Assembly (NCBI RefSeq): GCF_000417875.1
Contig: NW_006920890.1
Location: 63,220-100,787 of the forward strand
Direction: 5' to 3'
From: Pseudozyma flocculosa PF-1
Lineage: Eukaryota; Basidiomycota; Ustilaginomycetes; Ustilaginales; Ustilaginaceae
DNA: 37,568 nt
The position numbers were made by a program, and so were the translations under genes. Shown here in pieces: positions 1 to 8,735 of the stretch; positions within the stretch are counted from its first letter, which is position 1; each line of letters begins with the position of its first letter. The notes under the pieces were generated by a model. It had not been told where the DNA came from and ran no database searches. It was given only the letters and a program-made list of their open reading frames with translations.

Positions 1-91
1 AAGAGAGTGAGTGCCTTGCGCCAATGTCAGCCTGGCTGTTTGCCCGTTCTCATCGAGACGGGGCGCGCGTGCGGGCTCGGGCGCAACTCAC

Positions 92-1417
92 GTCAGGATG
101 GTCAAGGCCGAGCTGGGCACGGTGCGGATGAGGTTGACGCCCATGCCCTTGTAGAAGCCGCGGATGCCCTCTTCCCTCGCAATCGTCTTGCACGCCTGCA
201 GCAGGCCCGAGTACTTGCCCTTTGTTATCGTCGACCCCCCGGATCCCGCTCCCGCTCCCGCTCCACCCGCCCCTGCTGCTGCTGCTGATGCCCCCATTGC
301 TCCTCCTTCTGCCGCTGCGCTAGTTGATGCCGCTGTCATCCGGGTTGGAGACGACGACGACGACGACGTCGGTGGCGATGCTGCTGATCTTGTTGTTGCC
401 GCCGTCGTGGTGCTGCCGGCGCTGCCCGAGGAGCGGGGCTGCATCTGTAACCGCGTACGCAGCACCTCGTGCGGGTAGGTCGTGACGCTGGCAATCATCT
501 TTGCGCTGCTGCTGCACGCCAGGATCGTCGTGGGCTGCAGCTCGCCGTTGCCGCCGCCGCCGCCGCCGCGGTCGAGGGTGGCCTGCCGTGCGTAGCCCTT
601 GAACGCCTCGTACAGCGGAAACTGGACCGCCACATGGCTCACGCCAAACAGGCTCGGCAGCAGCCCCTTGTAGAAGCCGCGCAGGCCCTCGGTCCGGAAG
701 ATCTGGACAAACGCATCACCCGTGTGCCGGTACCGCCCCGCCGCCTTTTGCCCGCCCGACTGCAGCATGAAGCGCGTCTTGACCACCCAGAGCGGAGAGG
801 TGCAGATCGTGCTCGCCGCACCCGCCGTCATGGCAGAGAGGATGTGGTTGAGGAAGTCCTCTTCGCCGCTCTGCGACAGGTCGTGCGCCAGCACCTGCTT
901 GCAGCTGTCGTAGACGGTAAAGTAGATGGCCCACGTGGGCAGGTACCCGAAAATCGTCGGACCGAGGCCACGGTAGAAGCCGCGGAAGCCATCGTCTCTC
1001 CAGATTCGCTTAAGCGTATCTGTGAGGGGCGGCACAGGAGCGAGGCAGGAAGTGAGGTCAGAAACGGGCTTTGCAATGGTCAGGAGGGCCGGCATCAAGG
1101 CCGTGGGGCGAGATCGGCGGTGCAAACGAGCACTCACCGGCTAGCCCGAGGTATCTTGCGCCCTGTTCGGCTGCAATGTCGCCGGCCGTGACAGCTGCGT
1201 TCGGGGAGAGTCGACCGCCGCTTGCTGCGGCCATGCCGACGTTTGGTCTCCCTGCTGATGGTGGTGGTGACGTTGATGCGGTCGCCGACGGCGCGCCGCG
1301 GTTACTTGGCCGCCTACCCTCCTGGGCCTGCAGCCGAGTCTTTACGACGTCGAGCGGACAAGTGACGACGCTCGACACCAGGCCGGCACAGGCGCCGGCG
1401 ATGGCCGACGAGTTCAT
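92..1417 (-). CDS. YIA6: mitochondrial NAD+ carrier (SLC25 family), 3' end cut by window edge
   Basis: Mitochondrial inner-membrane carrier, most like yeast Yia6/Ndt1, which imports NAD+ into the matrix. Exon 1 is 1417-1138 and exon 2 is 1019-92. The intron between them (1137-1020) has donor GTGAGT and acceptor CACAG, and the join restores YLGLADTLKRIWRDDGF. A second donor (GTGAGT at 91-86) follows ALTILT, where carriers continue with a short last helix, so the last exon lies beyond base 1. About 402 residues are visible. The three carrier signatures are present: PLDVVKTRLQAQ from residue 21, SPLWVVKTRFMLQ and YPHEVLRTRLQMQ. The second and third match the Yia6 subgroup better than the FAD/folate or pyrimidine carriers. 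A Ser/Thr/Ala/Gly-rich insert of roughly 75 residues sits after the third signature. The start at 1417 is the only ATG after an in-frame stop at 1471-1469; an upstream exon is possible. Family is certain, substrate is inferred. Confidence 0.87.
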
Positions 1418-2690
1418 CTCGGCCCGTGCAGCGTCGTAAAACTGGCTCTGGGGCAGACGGTACCGGCGCTAGCGTCGTTCGGAGACTGTCGTCGCAAGAT
1501 CTGCGCTGGTCCAAGTGTCGCTGGACGTTGAAAAGGCAGCGTGGGTGCGAGTCGGTGCAACGCAACAGGACCGTTGGGTCTGTCGGGTCAAGGAAGACGG
1601 GCGGGGGCTGCTCGGGCTTGTGAGATAAGTGCAAGCTTCGGTGTGCACTGCCGAGCGTATTGGCAACGTGTCGAGGCGAACGTATCTGCGTGGTTTTCCC
1701 GGTGGGATTTGTCGAAGAGCGAGGTTGTATCTGGTCGATGTGTGTCCGGGCAGCAGCGCAGCAGTGTGATGACCAGACACGCGTGCGCACCAGATACGCC
1801 TGTTCGGGAGAGTGGAAGCTGATCGTATGATGGTCGATTGGTGTGTGATAGGAGAGAGTGAGGAGTTCGCGCGTTGGCCCGGGCGTAGTCGCAGCAGAAG
1901 CTTCCGCAAGGTTTACGTGATATGCAGGCGGATACCGGTGCGGTGCGGTGCGCCCGATGGGGAAGAGGGCCGGCTCTAGAGTAGGATGAGGGTGTGGAGA
2001 TGTCGAGGTGCGGCGCGTGAGTGAGGACGCCCGAGGACGAGGCAGGCGAGGGGGCGACGGCGGTGATGGTGGTAATGGTGGTGGTGGAGATGATGACGAG
2101 GGGCCGCCCGCAAAGTCGGATCGGGTCGGCGTTGGGCGGCTGCTCGCTCGTCGGGGGGGGGGGAATTGGAAATGTGGAGCTGCCCCGTGCTCACTCGCGA
2201 CTTCGCCCCGCCTTTTCACGCCGAGCTGTGCTGAGCTGGCCTGAGCTCACCTGCACAGCCTTGCGCCGCCACCCATCTTCCAAGGAGCCCGACTCTGTCG
2301 TCGACTCGCTCAATCGATATGCAAGCGTGGCACCCCTTCGTCAACATCGTCAGTAGCGTAACGCAGTTCGGTAGGACGAAGTAGATTGCGTGGGACGCGC
2401 TACGACGCACCCAGCGCCCGCTAAAGGTCCGCATGTCACCAAAGCCAGGCCACCGGTAGCAGCCCAACGACGACCGATTGCGGGGCCAAGATGTGGTGGT
2501 TGACGGCCTACGCAGCCCCAAGGGACACAAGACGAGATAGTGCTCATGTCCTCGAGGTCCCAGGACACTCTCAGACGCGCCAACCAGGCAGCATCGCAAC
2601 TCCTGTGCGTCCTGCGGGGGCCGGCGCGCCACCGGCCAGCATCTTGGCTCGTGCCTGTCTTTGTTATGAGCCACCTCAGCGGCGGGGCGG
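1418..2690. other. intergenic: upstream of the carrier, downstream of the small secreted gene
   Basis: No gene is recognised. On the minus strand the part next to 1417 should hold the carrier promoter and 5' leader. The stretch 2040-2100 is rich in GGT/GAT triplets, and a run of 11 G lies at 2153-2163. Open frames on both strands (for example 1314-2219 minus) are low-complexity and match nothing I know. Confidence 0.5.
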
Positions 2691-2964
2691 TCAAGGGATA
2701 TGGCTCGAGTCTCCCTGTATATGAGGCGTGCCGCCGGCCTTGGTGCACATCTCGGCGAAGTCGTCACCGACGCTGGCGCAGCGGTCACTGGCGCTACCAA
2801 ATCAGAGTGGGTCGGCAGGCCTTGAAGGGGTTGGTCTGGGGTTACACGTGGGCGACATCGCACTTCTGGTTATCGCTCGAGCAGCACACGGCGCTCTGGA
2901 CGACCGGGTTTATCACCCCAGCTACGCTGGCGATGGCCGAGACGAGCTTCGAGGGGAGCTTCAT
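2691..2964 (-). CDS. candidate small secreted cysteine-rich protein with one intron
   Basis: Unrecognised small protein, predicted to be 73 residues. Exon 1 is 2964-2846, the intron is 2845-2794 (52 nt, GTAACC...GGTAG), and exon 2 is 2793-2691. Splicing removes an in-frame stop and keeps the reading frame. Residues 1 to about 25 look like a signal peptide: MKLPSK, then a hydrophobic stretch ending in VVQSA. The mature part has five cysteines at 27, 28, 35, 45 and 56, with ASDRC and FAEMC around the last two. It lies in tandem with two other small secreted genes on the same strand, but its cysteine spacing differs from theirs, so it is not clearly the same family. The intron is my inference from frame and length. 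Without it the frame stops after residue 40. No function is proposed. Confidence 0.45.
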
Positions 2965-3586
2965 GGCTGGCGAAGAGGGTCAAAGGTTGAGGTTGCTGCG
3001 CGGCGAAGAACGCGTGTTGATCCGCTGGGAGTCATGCGTCGGCCGCTCGGTCTGGTGCCTATTCGCGCGTCGGATTGTGGCTCGCCTGTCAGCTGGGAGG
3101 CCAAGTGGCGGTGTCGAGTGGATAGATGAGGGGGTGAGGGGGGCGATCGAGGAGGGGTTGGTTAGTAGGATGTCCCCTCTCCAGGTCAGCCAGGCCCTTG
3201 TACAGTACTACTGTTGCATCATGACTTTGGATCTCATTCAGGAAGTCGAAAGTGGGGCGCCTTCGGGGAGCGGAGGCGATAGTGTAGGTACGTTAGCTTG
3301 GCCCTTCCGGTGAGTCCGCCCGTTTATCAGCCATAGAATGGTGTGGGAACGACTGCGTCCTCGCTCACTCAAGCCCTTACCGCTCCCATCATCGTGTCAC
3401 ACATTCACTTCGTCACAAACTGTCATGCTCGCACACGCTGTGTCGAGAACAAGAGGTCGTCGCTGAGCGACAGAGTAGGCTTGCGGTTCGGCGGAAGAAT
3501 GGCGGGGGACGCAGAGAAAAAGCTTGGACAAGTTGGGCGCCTGGTGGAACCGTGCGGTCAGAAAGCGCAGCTCGATTCTCGGCCTG
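2965..3586. other. intergenic between two small secreted genes
   Basis: No coding region is supported. The minus strand carries TACTAAC near 3172-3166, identical to the classic branch-point consensus and about 200 nt upstream of the 2964 start. A 5'-leader intron is therefore possible, but I could not fix its two ends. Confidence 0.4.
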
Positions 3587-3874
3587 TCATACGCAGTGGG
3601 AGACGGGGAGCCTCTTGCATTCGGCGCACAGGGCTGCGCCGCCGATGTCGCACAGGGCCTCAGGACTGTCCGTCGAGGCCGTGTCGCAGCCCGGAAGCGT
3701 GACGCTCTGGAGAGCGCTTGGGTCCGAGGTGAGCAAGCTCGCAATGCAGGTTTTGGCCCCCTTGCGCTCATTCGACCTGAATGAGAAGATCACAGGCTCG
3801 GGTTCAATAAAGTCTATGGCAGAGACGATCATCGCCGTGGTGAAGAAGGCTGCGGCGAAAGTGAGGAGCTTCAT
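3587..3874 (-). CDS. small secreted six-cysteine protein A (tandem paralogue of 4830-5087)
   Basis: Unrecognised secreted protein of 95 residues. The signal peptide is residues 1-19 (MKLLTF, a hydrophobic core, then VSA before the likely cleavage site). The mature part of about 76 residues has six cysteines at 43, 63, 75, 83, 86 and 94, giving C-x19-C-x11-C-x7-C-x2-C-x7-C, enough for three disulphides. The neighbour at 4830-5087 has the same spacing except x6 in the last gap, and both carry GAA(L/F)C before the CxxC. The start at 3874 is preferred over the in-frame ATG at 3898 because that ATG falls inside a well-formed leader intron (3980-3883) ending 8 nt before this start. A TATA-like element lies at 4080-4073. 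It could be a plant-interaction effector, an antimicrobial or a wall-associated protein; sequence alone does not say. It is not a hydrophobin, since the eight-cysteine pattern with CC pairs is absent. Confidence 0.78.
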   Translation of the reverse strand: MKLLTFAAAFFTTAMIVSAIDFIEPEPVIFSFRSNERKGAKTCIASLLTSDPSALQSVTLPGCDTASTDSPEALCDIGGAALCAECKRLPVSHCV

Positions 3875-3882
3875 GGTTGGTG

Positions 3883-3980
3883 CTGAGGAGCGAGGCAAGC
3901 AGACAGGGACCGGACATCAGTACATCGCGTCATACAAGGGGTAGGTGCTCACGTATGCTCGCCAACATCCGTGTACTTAC
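3883..3980 (-). other. 5'-leader intron of small secreted protein gene A
   Basis: On the minus strand the donor GTAAGT starts at 3980 and the acceptor CTCCTCAG ends at 3883 (98 nt). The next eight bases, CACCAACC, lead directly into the ATG at 3874. Sites this close to consensus support a transcribed gene and the choice of start. Confidence 0.7.
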
Positions 3981-4072
3981 CCACTGGAGATGAGAGTAGA
4001 AGAGTGTGAAGAGGGCTTGGAGATGCAGTCGATGTGTGCGAGGAAGGGAACCCAGGGTCGCTTCAATGTCAC

Positions 4073-4080
4073 CTTATAAG
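4073..4080 (-). promoter_or_regulatory. TATA-like element of small secreted gene A
   Basis: The minus strand reads CTTATAAG here. It lies about 90 nt before the leader-intron donor, so a transcript starting some 30 nt downstream would have a short first non-coding exon of pyrimidine-rich sequence. Confidence 0.45.
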
Positions 4081-4829
4081 CCTTCAGATCTCAGCTGGAC
4101 GACGTCTGCTGGCCAGCTGGAGGGGCGTCCTCGACGTGGTCCTCTATCCTCACCTAATTTGGGCGTGTATCGCAGGCCGCCCTTGCCATTCCCCCACACG
4201 ACTGACCAGGGCTGCGATGGTTTCTGTAGGTGGGTTGAGTGCAAGGATGCGAACACAGCCATCGGTGGGGCCCAATTCGGAACACCTTCCGAAGATGATG
4301 TGGGGCGACGGGAGAGACGGCTCGTGTAGCCCCGACGATGTTACGCAGGCGTCGTATTGGCCCCGCTCGTTCCCACGGTTGCGGATGTCCAGGGTGCTCG
4401 CTCGTGCCGCGGAGTGCGAGGCCTCTGTGCCGGTGAGCATAAACCAGGACGAAGCGATCCGGAGCCACACTTGGTATGAGAGCTCCCGTCCTGCGAGCGT
4501 GCCGGCGTGTCCGGGCCTGCGGGTCAAGATGTGGAAGCGCACTTTGCTCGGGGAGAATCTCTGAGCAGTTCGAATCGGCAGGCACGGCAAGGTTGCCATC
4601 GTCATCGGAACGAACCCCACCTCGTTGCATCGCCGAAGGTGATCACTGTGGGCATCGCAATCAAGGCCTGTGCTTTCGGGACGTGAAGCGGTAGTTGCAA
4701 GCGCGGCCCATACAGACACAGAGATGGACGCCCAGAGACGACGCCAGATCAGAGGGTAGTATCGCCACACGAGATCACAGATGTGAACGGAGAAAGAAAG
4801 GACCGATGCGAGGGCAAAGTCCCGGGTCT
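4081..4829. other. intergenic between the two six-cysteine genes
   Basis: No gene is supported. Base composition is more balanced than in the large genes. I looked for a decayed third copy with the CxxC signature on the minus strand and saw none. Confidence 0.5.
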
Positions 4830-5087
4830 CTAGCGGCAGTCGCCGGCGTTCGCCGTGCAGCTGCTGCAAAAGGCTGCTCCGGAGCTGCTGCAACCGATGG
4901 CACCCACGGTCATGTGGGCCGGAGGGCATCCGACGATCTCGATGCCCGAGAGGTTGGGGTTGTCGACGTCGGCCACGGGAATGTCGCACCTCAATCCGTC
5001 TTTGGACATGAAGATGATGTCCATGGCGACCACGGGGTTGATCGCCACGGCGACGAAGAAGGTCAAGGCGAGCGCGAGCACGTTCAT
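4830..5087 (-). CDS. small secreted six-cysteine protein B (tandem paralogue of 3587-3874)
   Basis: Unrecognised secreted protein of 85 residues without introns. Residues 1-21 form a signal peptide (MNVLALALTFFVAVA, then INPVVA). The mature part of about 64 residues has cysteines at 34, 54, 66, 74, 77 and 84: C-x19-C-x11-C-x7-C-x2-C-x6-C. This spacing matches protein A through the first four gaps. Between the first cysteine and the CxxC only about a quarter of positions are identical, and most of those are cysteines. The pair is therefore an old or fast-diverging tandem duplication, with A and B about 1 kb apart on the same strand. A TATA-like element lies about 70 nt upstream. Function is unknown; an effector role is an inference from size, secretion, cysteines and clustering. 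Confidence 0.78.
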   Translation of the reverse strand: MNVLALALTFFVAVAINPVVAMDIIFMSKDGLRCDIPVADVDNPNLSGIEIVGCPPAHMTVGAIGCSSSGAAFCSSCTANAGDCR

Positions 5088-5153
5088 CGAGGGCGTTGGC
5101 TGATGCTGTCGAGCGTGCGGACGTGTGCCGACCAGACGGCGTCAGTGTGTCAC

Positions 5154-5160
5154 TCTATAA
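5154..5160 (-). promoter_or_regulatory. TATA-like element of small secreted gene B
   Basis: The minus strand reads TTATAGA, about 70 nt before the ATG at 5087, a suitable distance for a short leader. A second AT-rich element, TATATATA at 5309-5316, lies about 220 nt upstream and could be an alternative. Confidence 0.45.
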
Positions 5161-5712
5161 GCGCGCAAGTGGTGGACATCGGGCCACGTTGGTAGGTTGA
5201 TACGCACCGAAATGGCTTGAGCGAGAGATTGAGAGGCAGGATGGACACGGTTTAGAGGAGGAGGAATCGAGGGACAGCCGGGATGGGGGACGGCCGCTCG
5301 AGGGGCGCTATATATACGCAGCGGCCCACCTTGGACGTCAGCGGCGAGCCAAGCGTTCCTTCTCCGATGCCTGCCTGACGCCTTCTCTGGCCTTCTCTGG
5401 CCCCACACACACCAAGCTCGGATGTTGTGTGGGCGGAATGAGACTTTCGGCGCCCAGCAGGGCCGTGTGGGGCCGTCGGCAGTCACGGCTGTGCCATCAC
5501 ACCGGCAAGAAAGGATCGGGAAGTCACCACAGTCTCAGGAGCACCATCCGAGCTATCCTTGGTGTGCATTGATTGCGATCCAGCGTCGGACCCCGGTATA
5601 GGACAGCAGGAGTCCGCGGCCTCTAAAGCGCGAGAACGACAGAATGCAGCGGTCGCGGGGCGCTCGGCGTCGACCTGGCGACGTGGCGCTGCCGTCGACC
5701 TGTTCCGCGTCC
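5161..5712. other. intergenic: upstream of secreted gene B, downstream of ERG4
   Basis: No coding sequence is supported. It holds the TATATATA element at 5309-5316 and, towards 5712, the expected 3' untranslated region of ERG4. Open frames here on the minus strand continue out of frame from ERG4 and are not genes. Confidence 0.5.
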
Positions 5713-7302
5713 TCAATACACAAAGGGGATGAAGCGGTATCGGACGATGGAGCAGTACTTGTCCCAGTCCTTGCCGTACTTGCGCTCGCAGCGCTCAAAG
5801 TCGCGGCCGCAGCGGTGGGTGAGGACGGCGAGGAAAAATAGGCAGTAGTAGTAGGGGATGACGGAGTTGAAGCCGGCAATGGCGCCCCACAGGAACGACT
5901 GGGTCCAGTCGGCGGTGTAGTTTGGCTTGCGGAGGAACTGCCACCAGCCGTCGATGAGGAGGGCGTTGCCGTGCTCGGTCTGCAGGTAGCGCGGGTTCTC
6001 GAGCGTCGACCAGGGCCACTGCGGGAAGGTCCAGCGGACGGCGTAGGTGCCCTGGAGGTGCATGCGGAAGCGCGACTTCTGGGCCATGGAGCTGTCAAAG
6101 ACCCAGTGGGCAAAGATGAGCAGTGAGTACATGAAGACGTAGGTCGGCGTGCTGAACTTGTAGTAGTGCGGCGGGTGGGCGGCCATGTAGACGATGCTGT
6201 AGCAGTAGGTGAAGGGGACGCCGGCAAAGTTCCAGAAGATGACCATGAAGCCCCACTTTTCGTGGAACATGTCCCACGTCTGCGGGATGCACTCCTCGCC
6301 CTTTGCGCAGGCGTTGATGTAGAGGCCGGTGGCGAGCACCATAAAGGCCATGTTGGGCGTCACGTAGCCGTAGACCTCGTACTGCTTGCACGCGCCGCTG
6401 ACGCTGATGAGGAAGAGGAGGACCCAGGGGATGCGGACCTCGGCCCACATCTTGAGGTCGACGTTGCCGATGCGCGGGTTGAGGGCGGCGCCCATGAAAA
6501 AGTCGTAGGCAAAGTTGCCGCTCATACGGTGCGCCTGGTTGGTGAGGACGGCGTGGAAGTAGGTGGCGGCGCTGACGGCGTAGCCGGCGATCATCGAGAC
6601 GGTCATGTACTCGCCAAAGTGCTCGATGATGGTCGTCAGGCGGTAGGTGCCCGACAGGTGGAGGCCGGCGCAGACGATGAGGGTGGCGTAGAACGACGAG
6701 AGGGCGTTGCACTTGTACATCAGCGTCTTGTAGTTGAGCGAGGGCACGGGCAGGCCCTCCTGCCAGTAGCCGGGCATGACGACGGCGAGGAGGAACTGGA
6801 AGACCATCAGGCCGCCGTAGCCGGCAAAGGCGCGCTTGGTCGGGTAGGCGTCGTGGTAGACGTGGGCGCCCATCCTCTGGAAGAATGGGCCGATGTCGTC
6901 GATGCCGTTGGGAATGACGAGCTTGCCGTCGTAGAACCAGAGGCAGATCCAGAGGTAGTACATGAGGAGCGGGAAGAGGGTCATCATGGCCGTGACGCCT
7001 ACGGGTCCGCCGAACTCGTACTCGTAGTGCTCGTCGAGCTTCTTGTCCTTTTCGCGGCCCTTTTCCGTGATGACGATGCCGGGCGTGTACTTGATCATGG
7101 TGTTCTGCTTTCCGCCGCCCATGATCTGCTCGTCCTTCATGTCGACGTGGAGGTACGAGTGCTTGGGGACGTAGTCCTTGTTGGCGCGGTGCTCTGCCTC
7201 GTCCTCGACGGCGGCCTGCTTCTGAGCGGCCGAGGGAGCGGCCGAGGCGGCGGCATCCCTCTTTGCGGCACTCCGGGTGCGCAGACCGGCAGAGTCGGCC
7301 AT
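5713..7302 (-). CDS. ERG4: delta(24(24(1)))-sterol reductase (C-24(28) reductase)
   Basis: Catalyses the last step of ergosterol synthesis, NADPH-dependent reduction of the C-24(28) double bond, in the endoplasmic reticulum membrane. The intronless frame gives 529 residues, against 473 in yeast; the extra length is mostly a polar N-terminus before residue 90. Recognisable blocks in order are YEFGGPVGVTAMM near residue 93, followed by FPLLMYYLWICLWFY; NFAYDFFMGAALNPR; QYEVYGYVTPNM; INACAKGEECIPQTWDM; FWNFAGVPFTYCYS; LLIDGWWQFLRKPNYTAD at 448-465; and the C-terminal RKYGKDWDKYC with FIPFVY at the end. These follow yeast Erg4 closely and separate it from the related Erg24 C-14 reductase. Many hydrophobic segments fit a polytopic protein. 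The start at 7302 is chosen because upstream codons are histidine/proline repeats from a GGT microsatellite in the leader. It is divergent from VPS13. Confidence 0.96.
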   Translation of the reverse strand: MADSAGLRTRSAAKRDAAASAAPSAAQKQAAVEDEAEHRANKDYVPKHSYLHVDMKDEQIMGGGKQNTMIKYTPGIVITEKGREKDKKLDEHYEYEFGGPVGVTAMMTLFPLLMYYLWICLWFYDGKLVIPNGIDDIGPFFQRMGAHVYHDAYPTKRAFAGYGGLMVFQFLLAVVMPGYWQEGLPVPSLNYKTLMYKCNALSSFYATLIVCAGLHLSGTYRLTTIIEHFGEYMTVSMIAGYAVSAATYFHAVLTNQAHRMSGNFAYDFFMGAALNPRIGNVDLKMWAEVRIPWVLLFLISVSGACKQYEVYGYVTPNMAFMVLATGLYINACAKGEECIPQTWDMFHEKWGFMVIFWNFAGVPFTYCYSIVYMAAHPPHYYKFSTPTYVFMYSLLIFAHWVFDSSMAQKSRFRMHLQGTYAVRWTFPQWPWSTLENPRYLQTEHGNALLIDGWWQFLRKPNYTADWTQSFLWGAIAGFNSVIPYYYCLFFLAVLTHRCGRDFERCERKYGKDWDKYCSIVRYRFIPFVY

Positions 7303-7358
7303 GGTTGTTGGTTCTGAAGGGAGCGTGGGTGCGAGAAGGGGGGGACGAGTCGAAAGAG

Positions 7359-7396
7359 GGTGGTGGTGGTGGTGGTGGTGGTGGTGGTGGTGGTGG
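7359..7396. repeat. (GGT)n microsatellite in the ERG4 leader
   Basis: About twelve GGT units in a row (ACC on the ERG4 strand), 57-94 nt upstream of the ERG4 start. In the extended ERG4 frame it would encode a histidine run, which is part of why the 7302 start is preferred. Confidence 0.9.
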
Positions 7397-7734
7397 ACGA
7401 CGGGAGGGATGGCTTGGGAAGACGGGACGGAGGTTGACGCCGAGCCTGTCTGTCTCGAGACTTTCTCCAGCCCGGCCTCTTGCTTCTGGGATCCGTGGTT
7501 TCTTTGCGCGTCGGCTCGGAAGCAAAAAGGCCAGCAGCAAGCACGTCTGCCACAGGCCGGCCAGGGCAGAGCAACCAGGCCAAACGAGGGAAGGAAGCAG
7601 GCGCGCCGGCTGGTTGGCAGCAGGGGTCCGCGGACAGGCCGGCCGACCAACACCACCGGGCCTTCCGCCGGCCGGCCTGTCGATCTGTCTCTTTGTCAGG
7701 CCACTTTTTCCGCCGTTTCACCCGGCCGCCCTTG

Positions 7735-7775
7735 CGCACGCACGCGCGCACGCACGCACGCACGCGCACACACAG
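7735..7775. repeat. (CGCA)n / (CA)n simple repeat
   Basis: An imperfect tetranucleotide CGCA tract with CG and CA variants, located in the ERG4-VPS13 upstream region. Confidence 0.85.
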
Positions 7776-8735
7776 ATGCGCGTCTGTGACTCTTGCCCGT
7801 CTACCGAGGGAAAGCGAGCGCACACCTTCGGTTCCGCTTCGCAGCGCCCCCAACGTGGAGGCCGCCCTCCCAAGGCTCGCCTCTTCTGTGATACCATGTT
7901 GACGCCGTGGTGGACCGAGTCAGGCCGCCGAGGATGTAGACAGATGGGTGAGCAGTGGGTGTTCAGGGATGGCCGCCATGGTGCAGACAGAAGAGAGGTA
8001 GTTAGGCGCGGTAAGGCCAGGCAGGTAGTATTGCAATATAATGGGGGGATCGGGCCGACAAGCAAGCGGGCCCGATTGTTGGACGGATGGACGGCGAGGA
8101 CGGGCGACGTCATCTCGCACGCGTGCAGCGGCCGAGGCTCCACCCATCCCAACCTGTCAGGCCGGAATCGCCGATGTCTCGACGACGTGCGCGTTGGCTC
8201 GCCGGGCCCTCTGGCCCTGGCCCTGACCCTGGCCTGACGCTGCCCGGCCTGGCTGCGACCCGTGGGGGCCGCCTGGACCCTCTTTGCTCCTCCTGTCACC
8301 GCCATCCTCGACACTACCGCCATCCTCCAGCACTCGAGCCCTCGTCGTCTACCTCGCCTCCCACACCCTCGCACATTCCATTCACCATCTTGCCATCGCC
8401 CTGGTCCCGTCGACGCAGCGACCCGCTCCATCCTGCCCCGCTCCCTTTGGATCTGTCGCCGTCAACGGCCTGCGCTCGTGGCAGGCACGCGGGCCACCTG
8501 CGCGCCCCTTCGGCAAGCACAAGCGCCACCGCCTTGCTATCTTGATGACCACGACGACAGCCACGACAACGATATAGGCACAACAGCGGCAGGGCCTGAC
8601 GCAACGCAACGCCTCGCACCGACGCCGACCCCGCGGCTCACCCGCAACTGCGCTCCGCGCCCCGCGAGCCGCGCTGGACGCTAGCCTAGGCCATCCTTTC
8701 CCTTCCTCCTTGCCCACCAGCGCCCGTGGCCCACG

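Larger units (their letters stand above)
7303..8735. other. divergent upstream region of ERG4 and VPS13
   Basis: This 1.4-kb stretch lies between two genes pointing away from each other, so it should contain both promoters and leaders. It holds two microsatellites (listed separately). The last ~450 bases before VPS13 are C-rich with many CCT/CTC steps on the plus strand, as is common in fungal leaders. No open frame here looks coding, and no sterol-response element could be assigned with confidence. Confidence 0.55.

Noticed and set aside
4150..4989. 279-codon minus-strand frame overlapping secreted gene B
   Set aside because: It reads gene B out of frame and then continues through noncoding DNA; no signal or domain.
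6166..7317. 383-codon open frame antisense to ERG4
   Set aside because: It is the shadow of ERG4; its composition is Val/Gly/Asp/Ala-biased, as expected for a reverse frame of a GC-rich gene.
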